Shown: positions 58,223-64,000 of the stretch, piece after piece
How the letters are laid out: each line of letters begins with the position of its first letter
Numbering within the stretch: the stretch's first letter is position 1
Source: Ostrinia nubilalis
Taxonomy: Eukaryota > Arthropoda > Insecta > Lepidoptera > Crambidae
Reading direction: 5' to 3'
DNA: 64,000 bases
Assembly (NCBI RefSeq): GCF_963855985.1
Contig: NC_087093.1
Span: forward strand, 2,115,501-2,179,500
Program-made: the position numbers and the translations under genes
Notes under the pieces: generated by a model
Seen by the model: only the letters and a program-made list of their open reading frames with translations
Told to the model about the DNA's origin: nothing
Database searches by the model: none

Positions 58223-59370
58223 ATAGTATTGGATTTTCCAGTAAAAAGTATCATTCAAATGTGCGGCTAAAACAAAAGACGATCAACTTATTCGAAAATT
58301 CTGTTTTCAAAAACTTACTTAGAATCGAACAAACAAAAAAACAAAAGAGCATCTAAAACCGCGACACACGATTCAAGATATCCTCATTTGCGTTCGCTAC
58401 AAGGTTCTTAAAAAAACGGCGTCTTCCCAACAAAAGGGGCAAATACACAATCTTTGAGCGAGAACTCTAAACGCTCTGAAATCAGAGCATAATGATCCAC
58501 GTAGTACATTTGCATTAGAAATGCGCAGTTGCTTAGGTACTGCGACTGCGGGGCAAAAAGCGGGCACGTGGGAGTTGAAAAAGGCAAAAGGGATCCGTAG
58601 GTATCTAATTGTAATAGTACAAACATCGGAAAATTGCTAGCACGTATGTAAATACATTTTGTGGATATTGTTTTTGTTTATACTAACAATGCGGCCGGGT
58701 CTTATTTATTGCTTTATGCGTTAATTAGTTATTTTTTTAGAAGTAATCAAACATGGGTTGCTGATTTTTTCTGTACCTAAATGAAAGAAAGCTAAAAACA
58801 AATAAATAAAAGTATTTTGAAAGACTTATTTTAGTACGGCAAGCTTTACTTTTTTCTATTTCAGATAAAGATTATTACTTCTTATTCTTCTTTATCATAA
58901 TTTAGTATTAAGTCTTTACCGGTTTTTTTGTCACCCCAGCGGCCCCTAAAACCGCCACCTTGAGGGAAAATTGTATCTTTGGCGTCAAAAGAATGAGTCT
59001 TTTTACCTGCGACACAAGCGCCCTCTGCCAGGAGTGAAGCGAAACCACCTCTTGCACACAAAGACTTTGTACAAACGTTGAACCTTAACCCCTTGTAATA
59101 AAGATGAAAGTGCATCAAAATGCATGTGCTTTGCTTGTGCTTGTTATTTTGACTGTTTCTTTGTAAGATGGAAACTAACAGTTCAAAGTGTAACACTTCT
59201 CATGTGTAACCTCGTGACGTAATGTGACGAACTTCAGTGCAAAATCACAAGGTGCATATTATGCGTGAATTTTTATTGGTGCTGTACTTACATAAGCAGT
59301 ATTTTGTTACAAAATATACAACTACATAAGATACAGTGTTTATCTTGAATGATGTCGTTTATTGTATTTC
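58223..59370. other. No gene recognised
   Basis: The minus-strand frame 58882..59196 (104 codons) ends GGGFRGRWGDKKTGKD; it has no recognised family, and no splice sites or promoter stand out. The rest is AT-rich. Confidence 0.35.
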
Positions 59371-59432
59371 AACGCCCGTATTCACAAACGATGCTTGCTT
59401 TAGTGATGCAGCAAATCGAAGGGACAGCGTTT
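59371..59432. mobile_element. MITE of the AACGCCCG family (copy E), interrupted
   Basis: AACGCCCGTATTCACAAACG, then TGATGCAGCAAATCGAAGGG and ACAGCGTT. At this point, where other copies continue with GAATAGAGCTCTGTGATT, the sequence changes to TAATTGAAGATCAAACG, the outer end of the DIRS-like element. The missing half should lie beyond the far end of that element, outside the window. Confidence 0.8.
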
Positions 59433-59789
59433 AATTGAAGATCAAACGAACTTAACAAGTGAAGTTCGATCATAATTATGTGAACAGCTTCATTCGAAGC
59501 GATTTATACATTTATTGGTTTACATATTGTAGTAGCGCCCCCAAGCACTAGCCTTCCACGCATTTTTTAAAGTTATTTTTATTTTTTAAGTCGATTTAAT
59601 AAAATTCAATTTGATTGAATCGAGTTTAAAAAATGGCAACACTTAAGTGACGTATTTCCGAGTACCCCCACTACGTAGCTCGCTTTAGCCGGCGGCCATT
59701 TGCTGCGAGTCATTTTGTTTACAGCTAAATCGTTTCATATTTTAATTTTTAGTTTCAGATTAAGGGAGGGTTTAATTGATAGGGTGGGT
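59433..59789 (-). repeat. DIRS-like element, 3' (right) inverted terminal repeat
   Basis: The outer 98 bp (59433..59531) begins AATTGAAGATCAAACGAACT and ends TTTATTGGTTTACATATTGT. Parts of it recur in the internal complementary region, inverted at 59790..59868 and direct at 59865..59934. The inner part (59532..59789) contains GCGGCCATTTGCTGCGAG and CCACTACGTAGCTCGC and may hold promoter sequence, as the terminal repeats do in DIRS elements. The partner repeat lies outside the window. Confidence 0.75.
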
Positions 59790-59934
59790 GTGTATAAATC
59801 GCTTCGAATGAAGCTGTTCACATAATTATGATCGAACTTCACTTGTTAAGTTCGTTTGATCTTCAATTATGTTTCACAGCTTCATTCTTTGCGATTTATA
59901 CATTTATTGGTTTACATATTGTAGGATGTTGAGA
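59790..59934 (-). repeat. DIRS-like internal complementary region (circle-junction template)
   Basis: 59790..59868 (from TGTATAAATCGCTTCGAATG to GATCTTCAATT) is the exact reverse complement of the outer end of the terminal repeat. 59865..59934 (from AATTATGTTTCACAGC to GGTTTACATATTGTA) is a diverged direct copy of 59475..59531 (CAGCTTCATTCGAAGC versus CAGCTTCATTCTTTGC). This head-to-tail order is what is expected of a sequence complementary to the two joined ends of the element, the role of the internal complementary region of DIRS-1. Confidence 0.75.
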
Positions 59935-60086
59935 GAGTAACTATTATGAAAATAAAATAAAATGTGAAACGAACAGGTAAGTTTTTATTTATGTCATTAA
60001 AATAATGTAACATAAATATATGTATAAAGAAATACTATATTATACTATAATCAATAACATTTCTTTACAGAAAAAATCATCAGGAA

Positions 60087-61004
60087 TTACAAGCATGCAT
60101 CTAATATCGATTCAGCAAACTGATTGGAGTTTGTGACAATTTCCTTATTATAAAATTTTGCAAAAACTGAGGATGAATCACTCCAACCTGCAGTTTTCCT
60201 AATAACATCTATATTGACCCCGGATTTGTTGGCTGAAGAAGTCGCCGCGTGACGAGTGCTGTGTGCAGTGAATATATCAGTGTTAATACCACTACATTGA
60301 AGAGTATTTTTAATCCAGTGACTTAGAGTTTGTGATGTGACTTTAGAATATGGACGTTTGTAACTAATGAATAAATGATCATTATCATTTTTGCGAAGTG
60401 TTTGAGTTTTACGAATATACTCTTCTAAACATCTAGCGGGACAAATTTCGGGACGAGAATTATAAAAGGGCAATCTTAAAAAGGGTTGAAATGAATTTGG
60501 TTTTGAGGTTTTTACTAAATCCGGTATTTTAATGGTAATTTCGATAGATGGTTGAGTAGTGATTTTACTTAACTTTATCAAAGATAATGTTTGGACACGG
60601 TGAGCAGTCACCAAAGCCAACAAAGTCAGGGTCTTTTTGGAAAGTGTTTCCAGATCGAGATCTACGTTAGGCCACTTTTCTGCCAAATAATTTAAAACAA
60701 TATTAGGGTTCCAAGTCATGTTATACTTTGGTACCGTGGGTCTCAATCTGAAAACACCTTTCATAAACCGTTTTATACGGTCATCATCTAATAATTCTTT
60801 ACCTAACAATAATGACAAGGCGGATTTATAAGAATTTATAGTACCATATTTAGCCCCTTTATCGAAAATACTCGTGAGAAAATGAATGATTATAGGGACG
60901 GAAACTTTCATATAATCATAATTATAGATCGCACAATAGGTAATCCAGGCTCTGATACAGCCGTTATATTGTTTATATGTATTGTCTGATAAGGAGGCTA
61001 ACAT
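60087..61004 (-). CDS. Tyrosine recombinase (DIRS-type YR)
   Basis: The enzyme is thought to insert the circular DNA copy of the element by strand exchange through a phosphotyrosine link. The N-terminal SAM-like core-binding domain starts at MLASLSDNTYKQYNGCIRAW (1-20). The catalytic tetrad is intact: Arg136 in AHRVQTL, His248 and Arg251 in AHSTRHA, Trp274 in AGWSDSS, and nucleophile Tyr285 in AKFYNK. The frame stays open for 40 codons upstream of this ATG (to 61124), with REVVRQALLKRFLSPRSVE just before the Met, which resembles the usual DIRS recombinase N-terminus. The real protein probably begins further upstream, overlapping the end of pol by 88 nt in the -1 frame. CTCCTTTCAG ending at 61104 could be a splice acceptor supplying this frame. 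Confidence 0.9.
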   Translation of the reverse strand: MLASLSDNTYKQYNGCIRAWITYCAIYNYDYMKVSVPIIIHFLTSIFDKGAKYGTINSYKSALSLLLGKELLDDDRIKRFMKGVFRLRPTVPKYNMTWNPNIVLNYLAEKWPNVDLDLETLSKKTLTLLALVTAHRVQTLSLIKLSKITTQPSIEITIKIPDLVKTSKPNSFQPFLRLPFYNSRPEICPARCLEEYIRKTQTLRKNDNDHLFISYKRPYSKVTSQTLSHWIKNTLQCSGINTDIFTAHSTRHAATSSANKSGVNIDVIRKTAGWSDSSSVFAKFYNKEIVTNSNQFAESILDACL

Positions 61005-61036
61005 AATTTCGACTGATCTTGGAGATAAGAATCTTT

Positions 61037-63088
61037 TTAGTAGAGCTTGCCTGACAACTTCGCGGCAGCTAAGCGTAACGTCTTGTGAAGACTGTGATGC
61101 AGCCTGAAAGGAGATTGCAATAAATTAATATTGGGCTCAAAATACATAACATCAGAAATGACTAATTTTTGAAAAAGAGGGAACCATGGTTGTGTTGGCC
61201 AATATGGCACTACTACGATGCCTTCTGCCTTGTCATTTACAATCTTTTGTAATACCTTAACAATAAGTGAGAATGGTGGAAAAGCGTAGAATCTAATTCC
61301 ATTCCATGATATGGTAAAAGCATCTGTAGTCCATGCATCAGGGTCAGTTTTCCATGTGACATAAATTGAACATTTTGCGTTACATCGACTAGCAAATAAA
61401 TCTACCTCGGGCAATTCAAATTTTTTAATTATATCTTTATAAGCATATTCGTTTAACTCCCACTCAGTGTCCTGAAACTTTTTCCGTGAAAGTGAATCCG
61501 CATCATTATTTTCTTTAGTGTTTATGTAGGAAGCGAAAACAATTATTCGACGTTCTTCACACCATTCCCAAAGTTGCCTTGAGAGTTTATTTAAATGATT
61601 ATATTGAACACTACCCATACGATTAATACAGGATATAGCAGTTACATTATCTATACGAAGTAAAATATTACAGTCAAACATCTCTTTAGTGAAACATTTA
61701 AGTGCTAGAAAAGCAGATTTCAGTTCCAATTCGTTAATATGTAAAGATTTTTCATCATCCTTCCAATAACCATAGCTCTTTTGTCCACAACAGTAAGCGC
61801 CCCAACCAGTAGTAGAGGCGTCAGAGAAAATTTCAAGTTTATATTGATTGACCTTAAGTGAAAAATATCCAAAGTCTATATGATCTAACCACCAATTTAT
61901 ATCCTTTTGTAATGAACATGGAATATGTATAAATTGCTCATAACTTGGGTTTTTAAGTAAACATAAAAACTTATGGCGTTCAAATAGTTTGGTGTATAAC
62001 CAGGAATATTGTATAGCCGGGCAAGATGATATTAATAAACCTATTATCCTCGCGAATTCACGTAATTTACATTTACGGGTGTTTTTGAATGTTAAAAGTG
62101 TGTCTTTTATTTTAATTTTCTTAGCTTCAGGTAAAGTTAAAGTCATTTCTTCAGAATTAAAAATGAATCCCAAAAATTTTGTGACTTTTTTAGGAACCAA
62201 ACAACTTTTTTCAGTGTTTAGCATAAACCCTAAGCTCTCTAAAAGGGCTTTGGTTTGTCTAACATTATTTTTACATTCAAAATAATCCTGTCCGATACAA
62301 AGCATATCATCTAGATACATAACAGAAAGCATCCCACGTGACCTCAAAAATTCTAAGACTGGTTTCATCAACTTTGTGAAAACATAAGGTGCCGTGCTTA
62401 AACCGAAAGGTAAGCAATTAAACTCGTACATAATGTCGTTATATTTAAAACGAAGATATTTTTTATGAGGCTCATGAATCTGAATAAAAAAGTACGCGTC
62501 TTTTAGATCTATTGATGCCATGAAACAATTTTCAGTAATAAGTTTTGATGCGGTACGATAGTCCTCCATCTTAAAGTGCTGTGTTTTTATGAATTTATTT
62601 AAGCACTTTAAATTAAGAATGAATCGTTTACTACCATTCGGTTTTGGCACTAGGAAGACACTAGACAAAAATTGTCCTTTAACAGGATTGCATATAGATA
62701 TGGCATTAATTTTTAATAAATGGTTAATAGATTCGTTAAAATCTTTATTTTCACTATCCGAGCGAGGATAAACACTAGGGTTATTAGTACAGATTGGCAT
62801 TGAGGAAAATGGTATCTTATATCCATTTATCCACGATAAAATAGTGGGGTCATTCGTGATATGTGACCACTCATGTAAAAAGTATTTGAGTCTGCCAGCG
62901 TATAGTACCTCGTGATCTAGGTGCGATGAGTCCTCCTCGACGGCGGCGGCGGCGGCTGATGAGGCGGCGAGCGGTGTGGAGGCCGGTATGAGTCGCTGGG
63001 GCCCGGGCGCGTCGTGCGGTAGGCCGGTCGACCTCTCGCAGCAGCGGCGGTTGTCTTGTTGTCGGCCTTCCGTTGCTGCGGTTTGTAG
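61037..63088 (-). CDS. DIRS-type pol: reverse transcriptase, RNase H, methyltransferase-like domain
   Basis: From the ATG at 62800 it is 587 codons, but the frame is open 96 codons further up to 63088. It encodes there HLDHEVLYAGRLKYFLHEWS and WINGYKIPF, a conserved part of DIRS pols, so the ATG is not the natural start. Residues counted from 62800: RT with SIDLKDAYF (Asp98), LPFGLSTAP (130-138), YLDDM (162-166); RNase H with FSDAST (Asp327), INELE (Glu357), RIDN (Asp384), NNDADS (Asp433); then VDLFASR (466-472) and YAFPPFSLI (505-513), PYWPTQPW (532-539), the methyltransferase-like domain typical of DIRS. The frame is -1 relative to gag, which it overlaps by 172 nt. Translation most simply follows from a -1 ribosomal frameshift at 63088..63094. 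Confidence 0.85.
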   Translation of the reverse strand, partial: LQTAATEGRQQDNRRCCERSTGLPHDAPGPQRLIPASTPLAASSAAAAAVEEDSSHLDHEVLYAGRLKYFLHEWSHITNDPTILSWINGYKIPFSSMPICTNNPSVYPRSDSENKDFNESINHLLKINAISICNPVKGQFLSSVFLVPKPNGSKRFILNLKCLNKFIKTQHFKMEDYRTASKLITENCFMASIDLKDAYFFIQIHEPHKKYLRFKYNDIMYEFNCLPFGLSTAPYVFTKLMKPVLEFLRSRGMLSVMYLDDMLCIGQDYFECKNNVRQTKALLESLGFMLNTEKSCLVPKKVTKFLGFIFNSEEMTLTLPEAKKIKIKDTLLTFKNTRKCKLREFARIIGLLISSCPAIQYSWLYTKLFERHKFLCLLKNPSYEQFIHIPCSLQKDINWWLDHIDFGYFSLKVNQYKLEIFSDASTTGWGAYCCGQKSYGYWKDDEKSLHINELELKSAFLALKCFTKEMFDCNILLRIDNVTAISCINRMGSVQYNHLNKLSRQLWEWCEERRIIVFASYINTKENNDADSLSRKKFQDTEWELNEYAYKDIIKKFELPEVDLFASRCNAKCSIYVTWKTDPDAWTTDAFTISWNGIRFYAFPPFSLIVKVLQKIVNDKAEGIVVVPYWPTQPWFPLFQKLVISDVMYFEPNINLLQSPFRLHHSLHKTLRLAAAKLSGKLY

Positions 63089-63957
63089 TTTAAATTATTA
63101 GTCTTACTTGTACTTGGTTTGTTAGCTGGATTTTTATATGTAGGTTTTGGTACGGTTTTCAATGCCTCTCCAGATTTTTGGATGGATTTTGCAGTTTTAA
63201 TTTTTTCCGTAATATTGTCACCAAAAAGTTGATTGTTTCTAACGGTGTTAACCAATGAATCCTTCAGTTCAGTATTAATCGAAGTAATAACGAAATGCCT
63301 ACGAGTCTTAGTCTCGTGGAAATGTATGTCACATAAAATGCGGCAAGCATCACTTATTGGCTTTAAAATCTTTTGTTTGGATGTTTCATTCGAAAGAATT
63401 GAGTCTACAGCTGTGCCTAAAGCAGAAATAGCTACTGCAAGCTGTTTTTGTTGGTACATTAGTGCCGAATCTCGTTTCACCATAACATCTCGAATAGCGG
63501 CCTTAACCTCAGGATTTAACGTAGGTGCCACTAATAAATCGCAATTATTTGGTACCGAATATTGCTGCATAATTTGGTCCTTAACATCTTTTTGAAGACC
63601 CTTTGCTAGGATTTCTTGCCACCTGTTGGCGACGTCTTTGTGGATAGCCGGACCGAGAGTGGCTTCCGCCTTAGGAGCGTCACCCAACAGTTGCAAAATA
63701 TCATCGTCTAAAACCGCTTCGGTAGGGCTTACAGACTCGGATGGCACGACTTCTTGCGTCTCTTTTGGAGAAGAGGGTCCAGGTATAGATTTGGAGGGTG
63801 ATATTAGGCCCGGTGCGGCACGCTCCGGGGAGTCAAGTCGTGCCGGTGATACTGGGCACGGTGACTCAGGCCACAGTGATTCAGGATGGTTTTCATCCTG
63901 TAAGCTTATTACAGCACTGCCGACATCTTCCTCGACGGCGTCGACTGAAACAACCAA
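62917..63957 (-). CDS. DIRS-type gag-like protein (5' partial)
   Basis: The frame is open from the codon after a TAA at 63972 to TAG at 62917. No ATG occurs in the first 128 codons (63957 is a TTG), so the true start must lie upstream. The Ser/Pro-rich N-terminus is followed by a conserved alpha-helical part, LLGDAPKAEATLGPAIHKDV, RWQEILAKGL, QYSVPNNCDLLVAPTLNPEV, and DSILSNETSKQKILKPISDA, which resembles gag-like ORF1 products of DIRS elements. The C-terminal 60 residues are basic and Pro-rich. No zinc knuckle is seen. CTCTTTGGTTGTTTCAG ending at 63945 looks like a splice acceptor, so a spliced leader exon outside the window is possible. Confidence 0.75.
   Translation of the reverse strand: MVVSVDAVEEDVGSAVISLQDENHPESLWPESPCPVSPARLDSPERAAPGLISPSKSIPGPSSPKETQEVVPSESVSPTEAVLDDDILQLLGDAPKAEATLGPAIHKDVANRWQEILAKGLQKDVKDQIMQQYSVPNNCDLLVAPTLNPEVKAAIRDVMVKRDSALMYQQKQLAVAISALGTAVDSILSNETSKQKILKPISDACRILCDIHFHETKTRRHFVITSINTELKDSLVNTVRNNQLFGDNITEKIKTAKSIQKSGEALKTVPKPTYKNPANKPSTSKTNNLNYKPQQRKADNKTTAAAARGRPAYRTTRPGPSDSYRPPHRSPPHQPPPPPSRRTHRT
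63021..63094 (-). promoter_or_regulatory. Candidate -1 programmed ribosomal frameshift signal (gag to pol)
   Basis: The heptamer T TTA AAC (63094..63088) is in the gag frame: TTA and AAC are gag codons 289 and 290. The last stop in the pol frame is the TAA at 63098..63096, just upstream, and the pol frame is open from there to its end. After a 7-nt spacer (TACAAAC) comes CGCAGCA (63080..63074), which pairs perfectly with TGCTGCG (63043..63037). AGGCCG in the loop (63068..63063) can pair with CGGCCT (63026..63021), giving a pseudoknot. Heptamer, spacer length and following structure match known viral and retroelement sites. Function is inferred. Confidence 0.7.
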
Positions 63958-64000
63958 AGAGTTTGGTTTTTAGACGTGTCGCATACTTTCGAGAGAATAG

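Larger units (their letters stand above)
59433..64000 (-). mobile_element. DIRS-like tyrosine-recombinase retrotransposon (5' end outside window)
   Basis: The transcription direction is right to left: gag (62917..63957), pol with RT, RNase H and a methyltransferase-like domain (61037..63088), tyrosine recombinase (60087..61004), internal complementary region (59790..59934), and right terminal repeat (59433..59789). DIRS elements replicate through an RNA that is copied to a circular DNA and reinserted by a tyrosine recombinase instead of a DDE integrase or endonuclease, so no target duplication is expected. All catalytic residues that can be checked are present and no stop interrupts the three frames. 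The left junction falls at a GTT inside a MITE. Confidence 0.9.

Noticed and set aside
58882..59196. 104-codon minus-strand frame with a Gly-rich end
   Set aside because: No family recognised, and no promoter, splice or repeat context supports coding.
62589..63973. Plus-strand frames of 60-120 codons over the DIRS genes
   Set aside because: Antisense shadows of gag and pol, whose minus-strand frames carry all recognised motifs.

Overview
The window looks like lepidopteran (moth or butterfly) nuclear DNA. It is AT-rich, almost gene-free and packed with repeat families typical of Lepidoptera: RTE-like LINE 3' ends with (GAT)n tails, a Jockey-type LINE tail, tRNA-headed SINEs, several MITE families and the CTAGC...CCGCGGCTTCGCCCGCG repeat. 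Species cannot be read from the sequence.

Host gene content is minimal. On the minus strand a 49-nt exon (628..676) flanked by a consensus acceptor and donor encodes MNRAIQVKPADSENRG, the invariant linker between RRM1 and RRM2 of CELF/Bruno RNA-binding proteins (closest remembered match: insect bruno-3). At least the left part of the window is therefore probably intron of a very long bru-3-like gene transcribed right to left. At 7331..7650, upstream on the same strand, lies a strongly GC-rich CpG block that ends in a perfect GTAAGT donor. A 20-codon open segment starting with ATG would splice in phase with the 49-nt exon, which suggests an internal promoter for an isoform lacking RRM1.

Layout: 1-8 kb, intron, CELF exon and CpG-rich candidate promoter/first exon. 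8.9-9.5 kb, a small intron-bearing unit with a 31-codon ORF. 10-12 kb, a cluster of MITEs. 13.4-15 kb, a 5'-truncated non-LTR retrotransposon with an intact YADD-type RT core. 15.3 kb, a MITE with TTA target duplication. 16-24 kb, old repeat fragments and a perfect 26-bp hairpin. 25.5-26.9 kb, a 1.38-kb foldback element with 600-nt arms. 27.9-28.7 kb, a 5'-truncated Jockey LINE with its target duplication. 33-37.4 kb, a non-LTR retrotransposon with a full endonuclease-RT ORF of 969 codons and a (TTTC)n tail. 38-58 kb, nested MITEs, SINEs, LINE tails and a minisatellite.

The right end (59433 to beyond 64000, minus strand) is the most interesting part: a nearly intact DIRS-like tyrosine-recombinase retrotransposon. 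It has gag, then RT-RNase H-methyltransferase-like pol, then tyrosine recombinase, then an internal complementary region and a terminal repeat. Pol lies in the -1 frame relative to gag. A textbook U UUA AAC heptamer sits exactly in the gag frame, right after the last pol-frame stop, followed by a 7-nt spacer and a stem with possible pseudoknot. This is a candidate programmed frameshift. The recombinase frame again overlaps the end of pol in -1, with a splice-acceptor-like motif at its start. The element has inserted into a known MITE copy, so its exact left junction is visible.
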